A stretch of 62,057 bases of DNA, taken from contig NZ_JABFCN010000004.1 in the NCBI RefSeq assembly GCF_013087515.1, positions 1-62,057 on the forward strand, given 5' to 3'. The position numbers were made by a program, and so were the translations under genes. The notes beneath the pieces are model-generated. The model saw only the letters and a program-made list of their open reading frames with translations, searched no databases and was not told the DNA's origin. Positions within the stretch are counted from its first letter, which is position 1. Each line of letters opens with the position of its first letter. The stretch is from Rhizobium sophorae. GTDB lineage: Bacteria > Pseudomonadota > Alphaproteobacteria > Rhizobiales > Rhizobiaceae. This document shows positions 55,445 to 62,057 of the stretch, in pieces.

Positions 55445-56358
55445 CCCTTGTAGTGGACGAAGGACGAAGGACTTTTCTGCCAGTTGCAGAGCGCGTCCTC
55501 CATAACCGCCATTCCGACGTGGAGGCTGGCGTCCAGCTCGTCGAGCCAGCTCTGTAGCTGAGTTTCGATCGCGACGCCCTGAACCGAACCCGTGAAAAGC
55601 AGTCGCGCTCCGGACGCCGGCCCGGTCGCTCCTTTCAGATACGCCGAACCCGCCTCGATCGGGGCAATTCCGTATCGGCCGATCATTGCCAAGTAGTCGA
55701 ACTTCGCCAGTCGACCGAACGTCGAAACCTTCATGCTCCGATACAGCGCGTCGAATATCTGCGTGGGATCGTTCCCCGTCTGCTGGACCATGTTGGCGAA
55801 GAACGACCGATGGCCGTCTTCACCGATCCATGCGAGATAGCTATTCAGAACGCTGCCGAAATTGCGGTTTGAATCCGGACGAAGGCTTTCGTACTTTCGA
55901 TGGTTACCGAACTTTCCGCCGACGTTTGTCCAGTTCTCTGCAAGCCACGCTATCATTTGGTCGGGATCCGAGCTCACAGTCACCCAATCCCATGTGCCTT
56001 GCCCCAGCCGGCCATAGACTTGCGTGAGACGGAGCCAACCAGTCGATGCCGGCCGGGCGAAATGGGTCATGAGGAAGACCAGCCAGGCGGCCTCCTCGAC
56101 GTCGCCATTCTGGAGATGGTACGCCACCGCCCGCTCCGGATCGAAGGCGCCCGAATTCGGATCGGCCTTGGCGGCGCCGATGTGCTTTTCCTGGACCCGG
56201 CGATAGTAATCCTCGCGCCGCAGGCTGGCGACGAACTGCATCGCCAGAGTGCTGCGGCTATCGTCATCTGCTACGCCTGGCAGGTCGCGAACGGTCTGGG
56301 AATGCGTTTGGAGCGCCTGCCGGATCTCGTCCCATCTACCGGTTCTTGTCGGCCACAT
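55441..56358 (-). CDS. Putative alpha-glutamyl/putrescinyl-thymine pyrophosphorylase clade 3-like protein
   Basis: A 305-residue protein. From memory, segments such as GKFGNHRKYESL, STFGRLAKFDYLAMIGRYGI and GSAYLKGATGPASGARLLF match the aGPT-PPlase clade 3 family, which has a DNA-glycosylase-like fold and was proposed to work in DNA base hypermodification. The ATG at 56358 has GGAG upstream and overlaps the thymidylate-synthase-like gene by 23 bases, so they are co-expressed; an ATG at 56391 is an alternative. I infer that the two proteins make or attach a modified pyrimidine. The family call is moderate and the function unproven. Confidence 0.5.
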   Translation of the reverse strand: MWPTRTGRWDEIRQALQTHSQTVRDLPGVADDDSRSTLAMQFVASLRREDYYRRVQEKHIGAAKADPNSGAFDPERAVAYHLQNGDVEEAAWLVFLMTHFARPASTGWLRLTQVYGRLGQGTWDWVTVSSDPDQMIAWLAENWTNVGGKFGNHRKYESLRPDSNRNFGSVLNSYLAWIGEDGHRSFFANMVQQTGNDPTQIFDALYRSMKVSTFGRLAKFDYLAMIGRYGIAPIEAGSAYLKGATGPASGARLLFTGSVQGVAIETQLQSWLDELDASLHVGMAVMEDALCNWQKSPSSFVHYKG

Positions 56359-57355
56359 CGCAATCTTCTCCAGAAGTCTTTTTGCCTGCATTTCTTATCA
56401 GTCGAATCTTGCGGCGCCGTTCAAGAAAGGTCCGGTAAACCTCGTGGTGGAATTCGCCCTTAAGTGCGTCGAGATCTTCGAAACCTGGCGCGTCCTCCTT
56501 CTTCGTCGCCCAAAACACCTGCAGCAGCCGCACGATATCAGCCCAGTACGGGTCGTCGAACACCTTCACGGCTTCAATCGTGATTCCGCTCCGCAGTTCG
56601 GCTTCCGCGTCCATCAGGCGGCCGGTCAGCGGAAACGGATCGCCGCCCGGCATCGGCGGCATCTCAATCGTCTTTTGATGGCCCTCGTGAATGTAGCGCT
56701 TCATCGCCTCCATGGACTCATCATAGACGTGCATACTCGCCGCGTAGTGGAGATAGTTCCCGAGTTCGACGCCCAGCCGCGAAGCCATCATTTCCTGTAG
56801 CATGGTGAAGCAGAACACGTCGTGCGGGAGTCCTTTGTAAGCGTCGTTTGAGCGCATCGTCACGGACATGTGGAGCCGTCCTTCTCGGATCAAAAACTGT
56901 AGCGCCGTCGTGCAGGGTATCTCCTTGTGGTAAACATCATTGTCCGCGGCGTCGTAGAGTTGGATTACAGCCCGCTTGGACGGCTGGTTCTTTCGCAACA
57001 GGGCAGTGACGTTCTCCAACTGGTTGATGCTACCGCGCATGGCGTGGATCCTCGGGCCGTAGGCGCCGGCGAGGACACCATTCTCCGCGTCATCGGCGTA
57101 GTCCGGAATGTAAGCCTTAATAAAATCGAGCGTGTTGAGACCGGCGAGGTACCATAGAAGCTCGCCGAGCGCACTGAAAGGCTTGCCTCGGTCCTGGGAT
57201 CGGCTGATCCGTGCTCGCGGATTGGTAATCCGGAAGAAGACGCCAAGCTTCTCCTTCATGTCGCCGCGGGTTCCTGTGTTCACGGCTCCTTCGGCATCGA
57301 GCGCTTTGTACAGCTCGATCATGATCTCATCTATGCCCTCGCCCTCAAGCAACAT
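56336..57355 (-). CDS. Thymidylate-synthase-superfamily protein, possibly dCMP-type
   Basis: A 339-residue protein. The catalytic Cys148 lies in EIPCTTALQFLI, the phosphate/nucleotide site in MRSNDAYKG (Arg168, Asp171), and the His/Tyr pair in MHVYDE (His209, Tyr211). The position equivalent to E. coli Asn177, which selects dUMP, is Asp179 (GLPHDVF); dCMP hydroxymethylases carry Asp here. It has no dihydrofolate-reductase partner nearby and is longer than ThyA. GGAG precedes the ATG. With the overlapping pyrophosphorylase-like gene it suggests pyrimidine-nucleotide modification. Loss of the normal PCH motif (PCT here) is also atypical. Confidence 0.8.
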   Translation of the reverse strand: MLLEGEGIDEIMIELYKALDAEGAVNTGTRGDMKEKLGVFFRITNPRARISRSQDRGKPFSALGELLWYLAGLNTLDFIKAYIPDYADDAENGVLAGAYGPRIHAMRGSINQLENVTALLRKNQPSKRAVIQLYDAADNDVYHKEIPCTTALQFLIREGRLHMSVTMRSNDAYKGLPHDVFCFTMLQEMMASRLGVELGNYLHYAASMHVYDESMEAMKRYIHEGHQKTIEMPPMPGGDPFPLTGRLMDAEAELRSGITIEAVKVFDDPYWADIVRLLQVFWATKKEDAPGFEDLDALKGEFHHEVYRTFLERRRKIRLIRNAGKKTSGEDCDVADKNR

Positions 57356-57625
57356 TCAGCGCTCCGAATCTTAGCAGGATCGCATCTTATGCGATGCACC
57401 GTTGAATGGAACTGCTACCTTAGCTTGTTCGGGCCTTTTGTATCGTTCGACGGGGTGCCTTCTCGTGCGAGGCAGTGCCAGGCGAAGTCATGTCATTAAG
57501 CCGAAGCGGACAGATCTTCCCGCGTTGCGCCCCCCCAGGGATTCGAAGCACTGCGGCGGACTGATCTGATCCGCCACAGCACCGTCAATGAAGCGGATCG
57601 CCGAAATCGTTTACATAGATCGATT

Positions 57626-59494
57626 TCATGCCTTCAGAACTGACTCACGCCGCAATTCCAATTTCCGGTCGACGACGAGTTCCGCAGCCATCCTCATCAA
57701 CTGAGCCTTCTCCCTGCTCAGGATTTCCTTCGCCGCTCGATATTCACGCGCCAGGATCGAGCTGATTTCCGCATGAGCTTCGGTCGGCGCTATGAACAAG
57801 GCGTCGATCTTGTTCCTGTCTGCATGGAATCGAAGGCTCTTGCCCATCCCGTAGGATAGCACCAGTTTCGTCGCGATCTGGGTGGCGGTGTCGAGGTCCG
57901 AGCCCGCTATGCCGGCGCCGCCGATCGAGCGAGATCCTTGGACGACTTCCTCCGCAGCCATCCCGGCGAGCGAGATACGAATCCTTGCAAGCAACGTCGC
58001 TTCGGTAGGCAGGATCTCCTCTGTCATATGGTAGTGAGTCCTTCCTCCCTCCTGCATGTCTGGTCCCTCTCCCAGGACGCTATCCTCCAGCTCGACGACA
58101 ATTTCATGGGCCAGCTTGCTAGCAAGGGCGACAAGCGCGTGACCGCATTCATGAACCGCCATCCTAAGAACGATGGATTCAGGCAGTTGCCTTCTGACAG
58201 GAAGGCTGGCCCTCACGTCGTCGAGGGTCGGTGCCCGCCCGTTGCTTCGCGCGGTCCGCTTTGCTCTCCGGGCAAGCTTCCGAAGATCGGCCGGCGTCGC
58301 AGCTCGGAGGCGGTCGGTGACCTTACGGATTTGCGCGACATCGATCCCGTTGGATAGATGATGTCGGAGGATTGCCGCTCGCTCTTCCTCGTTGGGAGGG
58401 TCGATATGGACATGTTCCTCCAATCGTCCAGATCGAAGGACGGCGGGGTCGACGTCCTCCAGGCGGTTCGTGGCACCGATGAGGATCACGCCCTTCATGT
58501 CGACGAGCCCGTCGGTCAGTTCCAGAAAGCAGTTCACCACGTTGGATTCATAATAGGCATTCTTCCCTCCTGAACCTCGTCGTCCTATTCCATCCAGTTC
58601 GTCAACGAAGAGAATGGCGCATCCCTTGGAGCGCGCCTCCGCAAAGGATCCCCTCATCGCCTTGAGCATGTCCCCGAGATGTCCCTCCCCGCTGCCCTGC
58701 CATGCCGCGACCGACGTCGCGACGAGAGGAACTCCTAGCTCCGCGGCCAAAGCCTCAGCAAAAAGGGTTTTGCCGACCCCCGGAGGACCGATGAGGACGG
58801 CGCCATGATCAACGTCACTCCACTCCAAAGCGTTGGCGTTCCAATCTTTCAAATCGCGTTTCAGTGCAGTCACCCAAGGCCAAGCCGAAGCGAAGCCCGG
58901 CAAGTCACTGAGTTTCTGCCTCGAGGTTAGATTAATCCTTGCCTGTAGTGCCTCTGCGAGTTCATCGCTGGAAAACGATTGGCGCCCGGCGAAGGATTCG
59001 ACGACTCCGAGATCCGCCTGGGAAAGTCTCCAGACGAGATCGGTAGGGAGCGAAGAAAGGCCGGCGAGACGTCGCCCCGCAGCAATCTGACGTGGGGTCG
59101 GGTTCGAGGCATAGACGATGACGTCCGCGGCCTGCCGTACCGATGGAGGGACGATGTCGAACGAAGTAGAAAGGATGATCAACTGGTGATGAGCACCCAG
59201 GGTATCGACCCAGCCGGGCCCCAATTTCCTGGTGGACGGTTCCAGAACCCGGACAGTGCGTCGCGACGCGTCATTGTGAAAGAGCGCCCGTCGATCTCCC
59301 CGCATTAGGAGTTCGGCGGCCTTCACATATCGATTGATCCATCTGGCATCTACGATGACGATGATGATCCCGCGGGTGTTTCCCCTGAACTGACCGAACG
59401 GGCGCAATGTCGCCCGCAGTGAGCTGTGAGCAAGAAAATAGCCGAGGTTACGGCGGAGTTCTTTGAAAGCGGCACGCGACATATGATGTTTCAT
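57626..59494 (-). CDS. Soluble FtsH-like AAA ATPase with M41 metallopeptidase domain
   Basis: A 622-residue protein. The AAA module has Walker A GPPGVGKT (236-243), Walker B CAILFVDELDGIGRR and the second-region motif GATNRLEDVDPAVLRSGR. The peptidase has the zinc motif His448-Glu449-x-x-His452 (VHECGHALV) and a downstream aspartate in GSDLDTATQIATKLV. There is no transmembrane segment, unlike FtsH, so it is probably cytosolic. The first 220 residues are an unrelated N-terminal domain. AGGAGG lies eight bases before the ATG, which overlaps the stop of the DUF6634-like gene. It may be an ATP-driven protease acting on a protein delivered by its small partner. Confidence 0.85.
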   Translation of the reverse strand: MKHHMSRAAFKELRRNLGYFLAHSSLRATLRPFGQFRGNTRGIIIVIVDARWINRYVKAAELLMRGDRRALFHNDASRRTVRVLEPSTRKLGPGWVDTLGAHHQLIILSTSFDIVPPSVRQAADVIVYASNPTPRQIAAGRRLAGLSSLPTDLVWRLSQADLGVVESFAGRQSFSSDELAEALQARINLTSRQKLSDLPGFASAWPWVTALKRDLKDWNANALEWSDVDHGAVLIGPPGVGKTLFAEALAAELGVPLVATSVAAWQGSGEGHLGDMLKAMRGSFAEARSKGCAILFVDELDGIGRRGSGGKNAYYESNVVNCFLELTDGLVDMKGVILIGATNRLEDVDPAVLRSGRLEEHVHIDPPNEEERAAILRHHLSNGIDVAQIRKVTDRLRAATPADLRKLARRAKRTARSNGRAPTLDDVRASLPVRRQLPESIVLRMAVHECGHALVALASKLAHEIVVELEDSVLGEGPDMQEGGRTHYHMTEEILPTEATLLARIRISLAGMAAEEVVQGSRSIGGAGIAGSDLDTATQIATKLVLSYGMGKSLRFHADRNKIDALFIAPTEAHAEISSILAREYRAAKEILSREKAQLMRMAAELVVDRKLELRRESVLKA

Positions 59495-59883
59495 GCGTCG
59501 AGCCTCCTGTCCAGCGACGCGTTCGCCAGTCGGTACCACCGGTTCAGCGTTCTGACGAAAGACTGTCCGTCTTCTTCGAAATAAGCGAAGACTTCGCTTG
59601 TCAGGATGACGTCGCCGTCATGCAGGACGGGATGTCCGAAAACGATTCCTTCCAGGCAGGGCGCCTCTCTTGCGGACCAGCGGAATCGCTCGAGCGATGG
59701 CAGATCCTCACCAAGGTCACTTGCTCGAAGGTTATTTGCCTTCAAGCGCCGAAGGTCGTCGGCCAGGCTCTCCAGTCCGTCGATGTCCGCCAGCAGTCTT
59801 GCGTGCATGATTCGATTTTCCATTAAAAGGCGTTGCGAAAGGATTCGTGACCGCATCCGAATGGAAGCCGTGTGCTTCTTCAT
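59491..59883 (-). CDS. DUF6634-like small protein, partner of the AAA/M41 protein
   Basis: A 130-residue protein. The first half is helical and basic (RSRILSQRLLMENRIMHARLL ... LESLADDLRRLK). The second half has the pattern LEGIVFGHPVLHDGDVILTSEV ... RTLNRWYRL that I associate with DUF6634, a rhizobial family of unknown function. GAGG precedes the ATG and the gene overlaps the AAA/M41 gene by four bases. Its role may be to regulate or deliver substrates to the ATPase. The family name is from memory. Confidence 0.6.
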   Translation of the reverse strand: MKKHTASIRMRSRILSQRLLMENRIMHARLLADIDGLESLADDLRRLKANNLRASDLGEDLPSLERFRWSAREAPCLEGIVFGHPVLHDGDVILTSEVFAYFEEDGQSFVRTLNRWYRLANASLDRRLDA

Positions 59884-59982
59884 GGACGCCTCAGGCTTCC
59901 GTTGTGACGCCCATCGTATCCGGCGTCAAGATCCTGCACCTGCCGAATTGCCCGCCGCAGGCATCCATGCGAATGAATCCTT

Positions 59983-60273
59983 ATGAAGGTACCACCAGCG
60001 ATCGTTTTCAGCCTTGCGAGAGAGTTCTTGGGACTGACCCAGCAGGACGTCGAAGTTCATTCCCGGATTTCACGATCAAGCATCCAACGGATAGAGCAAG
60101 GTAGGCACCGCCTCCTCGACACAGTCATCAGATTGCAAGAGTTCTATGAAGGGAGAGGTATCGTCTTCCTTCAGCCGGTAGACGGGCGCGGATGGGGATT
60201 GGTGAACAACAACCTCATCACCTTGGAAGTTCAACTCGATAAACATCCATCAGCCGACGGTCGAAATTCATAG
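59983..60273 (+). CDS. XRE-family helix-turn-helix protein
   Basis: A 96-residue protein. The helix-turn-helix is FSLAREFLGLTQQDVEVHSRISRSSIQRIE, followed by a short beta tail. It is divergent from the DUF6634/AAA-M41 pair (99-base gap between the starts), the usual layout for a regulator of the neighbouring operon. It binds DNA and has no fused toxin domain. Confidence 0.8.
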   Translation: MKVPPAIVFSLAREFLGLTQQDVEVHSRISRSSIQRIEQGRHRLLDTVIRLQEFYEGRGIVFLQPVDGRGWGLVNNNLITLEVQLDKHPSADGRNS

Positions 60274-61005
60274 CTCGGTATCTCGATATCGCGAAAAATT
60301 GTCACGACACGCAGTATCCCTCGCACACAATGGCAGTCGCGTAACGATGTGGAATGCGAGCGGAGCTCGCATACATCCTCCCATCCCGCGCTTCAGCCTG
60401 CCATGTCGGAGATCGATGTCAACGGCGCTCGGGCAAGCCCTCGACCGTCCTTCGGCCCTCCGGGTGACTTCGATCTCCGAGATGGCCTCCGAGGCTTATC
60501 GGGACGGGGAACATCGTTTCCGCCTAACGGCGGGTTCGACCCCTCCTGGGGATCGAACAGGGAACGGATGGACAAGACCGTAGAATACCCATGTCAGGCT
60601 TCGGTGGACCCGCGATTTTTTGTGCATCCCCATGCCTTCGTCGGGGTCCCTACAGAACGACGACCTACTCTTGTTAGCCAACAAGTGGGCTCTCTGAACA
60701 CAGGACCAATGTAAGCGCTTATCGCTGTGACAGAGATGGCAGCAATCCGCCAATAGGAGACGTTCGCAACAAGTAGTCTTTTGGCCAACTTGGGGCCGGA
60801 AGACTGGAGACAGATAGCTGAAAGCTGCCGTTTGGGTTCCGACTCCAAAGCGGTCGCTCGCAGGAGCGTCGCCTACTACGGAAGTGATCGTATTGCCTCC
60901 TCGAAAGCACGCTGCCAGCCTCATAGGGTCCGCAGTTTTGGTTGAGGTGTTGAAGAATTATTGACCTCTGGTAAGGTGAACGCTGGAGTTGAGGAGACAA
61001 CGCCT
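60274..61005. other. Long intergenic region without a supported gene
   Basis: About 730 bases with frames of up to 142 codons on both strands, none with a ribosome site or recognisable domain. It contains the long inverted repeat listed at 60403-60483. The sequence looks like a mix of partial repeats, which fits a recombination junction inside the island. Confidence 0.5.
60403..60483. repeat. Long inverted repeat around a 50-base loop
   Basis: ATGTCGGAGATCGATGTCAA (60403-60422) is matched as an inverted repeat by GTGACTTCGATCTCCGAGAT (about 60464-60483), with a perfect 11-base core TCGGAGATCGA / TCGATCTCCGA at 60406-60416 and 60470-60480. The loop is GC-rich. It could be a structured RNA, a mobile-element end or a folded junction. 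I cannot tell which. Confidence 0.5.
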
Positions 61006-61713
61006 ATGTTGCCTGTCCAATATCGAATGATTAATCAGATTAACGATAGAAAATTCGAGGTAACTGGAGTTGGCGCTTGGTATCCCGATGGATCTTCGTC
61101 AACTAGCGTGAACATTTCAGATCTGCCCAAAGATTGGTGTGGTACTCTGCTTCCTTGTATCTGCTCTGGACCACGCGAGGGCGCCATTAAGATGGACGGT
61201 GGCGCTGACGGTGCGCACGGGTTAATAAATTACGCTCCATATGGGTACCATACAGATCCGGGGACATTGCGACGTTCTACTCTATGGGATGACAGCGGGC
61301 AAATCATCGCGCGGGTATCGGCTACCGGACTCTATAGGAAGACGTCCCGATCCTTGGACTATCAAATCGATGTCGAGACTGAGACTAAAGCTGGATCCAT
61401 TATCTCAGAGCTCAGTAGTGTTGATTCTTATAGTTTTACTGTCCTCCCAAAGGGAAGAGGGCGCGCGCAGGTACTAACCCATTTTACCCTTTCAACTGGC
61501 TATGGTCGTAAGGCGCACGGTGCGGCAATCATATCCTACAAGTTTATTAGATCACGCGCCGCAATTCCCGACATAATCATGGGTAGAAATCAGATCAGAG
61601 TTCACCAAATAGGAAATAATATTCAATGGCTTATAATGCAGGCAACGGAATTCCAATCGGAACTTGGCCTAACTAATCCCACTATAAAGCCATATGACAA
61701 GGCAAAGCGGTAA
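61006..61713 (+). CDS. Hypothetical protein, less GC-rich than its surroundings
   Basis: A 235-residue protein beginning MLPVQYRMINQIND. The composition is polar with several Ser/Thr/Asn-rich strands (GAWYPDGSSSTSVNISDLPK), no signal peptide or membrane segment, and two cysteines close together (WCGTLLPCICSG). GAGGAG lies upstream of the ATG at 61006. I recognise no family. Its codon use is visibly richer in A/T than that of neighbouring genes, a sign of acquisition. It stands alone between the long repeat region and the remnant at the window end. Confidence 0.65.
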   Translation: MLPVQYRMINQINDRKFEVTGVGAWYPDGSSSTSVNISDLPKDWCGTLLPCICSGPREGAIKMDGGADGAHGLINYAPYGYHTDPGTLRRSTLWDDSGQIIARVSATGLYRKTSRSLDYQIDVETETKAGSIISELSSVDSYSFTVLPKGRGRAQVLTHFTLSTGYGRKAHGAAIISYKFIRSRAAIPDIIMGRNQIRVHQIGNNIQWLIMQATEFQSELGLTNPTIKPYDKAKR

Positions 61714-61898
61714 TGTAGCGGACATCTGACGCGCCCGAGGGGGCAACCGCGAATCCGCCCGTCCGCTTGCGCTCTACAATGACCGCTTTGGGCCGGAAGC
61801 CGTCCATGGCTCAAATGCGCTAGAAGCCGCACGGCATGGGCGTGCTGGTCTAGGGCTCCTGCGCCTAATACATGGCCCACGTGGATCGGCTCGCTCGA

Positions 61899-62001
61899 TC
61901 ACGACTCAAAGAAGACGAACCGATTGGGGTATACTTCGGTCTTCCCATCGCAAGTAATCGTAATGTGATAGATATCGGCGTCCCTGATCGTTACGGTCTG
62001 T
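61899..62001 (-). pseudogene. C-terminal fragment of an unidentified gene, possibly interrupted by an IS
   Basis: Read on the minus strand, the bases before the stop at 61899 give a well-behaved protein tail (TVTIRDADIYHITITCDGKT, then EVYPNRFVFFES). The frame runs unbroken to the window end, but the upstream part (through 62057) is made of the repeats listed next, which resemble an IS terminus. Either a gene was cut by an IS, leaving only this tail, or the whole is one coding region continuing outside the window. Confidence 0.35.
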
Positions 62002-62057
62002 TGTTTTCCACGCGGAACTGAGCCGGTTTTTCCACCGAGAAGTGAGCCACCTCTGAG
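62002..62057. mobile_element. Probable IS21-type terminal repeats at the window end
   Basis: Two 23-base copies starting TTTTCCAC (62004-62026 and 62028-62050) are about three-quarters identical and 24 bases apart. A leading TG at 62002 and the multiple terminal repeats fit the ends of IS21-family elements, in which each end carries two or more transposase boxes. The transposase gene itself would lie beyond the window. The sequence wording also matches, from memory, ends of rhizobial IS21 relatives. Confidence 0.45.

Noticed and set aside
60528..60560. GGTTCGACCCC-like sequence resembling a tRNA T-arm
   Set aside because: No acceptor stem, D-arm or anticodon arm could be fitted on either strand.
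60496..60924. 142-codon minus-strand frame in the gene-free stretch
   Set aside because: It has no ribosome site or domain, and part of it overlaps a region that looks repetitive.

Overview
The window reads as a chromosomal segment of a Rhizobium-type alphaproteobacterium, probably of the R. leguminosarum/etli group. Three things point there: the densely packed, GC-rich genes, the gene families (rbs- and ugp-type sugar ABC operons with LacI regulators, an ilv leader, the queA-tgt and gyrA/coaD neighbourhood), and dispersed hairpin repeats of the kind common in rhizobial intergenic regions. No rRNA, tRNA, CRISPR array or integrase gene was found.

Layout. (1) 1-660: remnant of an insertion sequence, a frameshifted and truncated transposase. 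(2) 664-5751: a ribose-type sugar ABC operon (binding protein, double ATPase, permease; minus strand) divergent from a LacI regulator, with two candidate operators between them. (3) 5940-7873: a branched-chain-amino-acid attenuator (18-residue leader peptide plus terminator) ahead of a diverged acetolactate synthase large-subunit paralogue. (4) 8071-22112: a zinc-ribbon/cyclase/ATPase/TPR signalling protein, a redoxin, a small exported protein, a YidB-like protein, a winged-helix/TPR regulator, a PlsY, an arginase-family enzyme with an altered metal motif, an MFS carrier, a MarR-GNAT pair and an M16 peptidase. (5) 22350-28475: a LacI regulator facing a ugp/mal-type ABC operon that starts with a metallophosphoesterase. 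(6) 28692-36894: a GH13 enzyme, an RTX-tailed glycosidase, an HxlR-FabF pair and small proteins. (7) 36926-45631: conserved core genes tgt, queA, two cyclophilins, coaD, two tiny membrane proteins, gyrA and marC.

(8) 45632-62057 is an accessory island that looks like a defence island. Its centrepiece is a tightly packed six-gene minus-strand operon (53030 down to 45955). It encodes a TIR protein, a second TIR protein of the Thoeris ThsB/DUF1863 type, a third TIR embedded in a larger protein, a stand-alone SLOG-fold sensor, a 1005-residue protein with an intact RelA/SpoT alarmone-synthetase domain and no hydrolase, and a DUF2971-like protein. No SIR2/ThsA effector is present, so I infer a Thoeris-like nucleotide-signalling system whose effector may be the alarmone synthetase. 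I do not recognise this arrangement as a named system.

Beside it lie a MazG-like / HigB-like / HTH-metallopeptidase cluster, a thymidylate-synthase homologue carrying Asp where thymidylate synthases carry the dUMP-selecting Asn, overlapping a gene resembling the alpha-glutamyl/putrescinyl-thymine pyrophosphorylase family (possible DNA-base hypermodification), a soluble FtsH-like AAA/M41 protein with a small DUF6634-like partner, an XRE regulator and an orphan protein. The window ends in what looks like the terminal repeats of an IS21-type element that may interrupt another gene.
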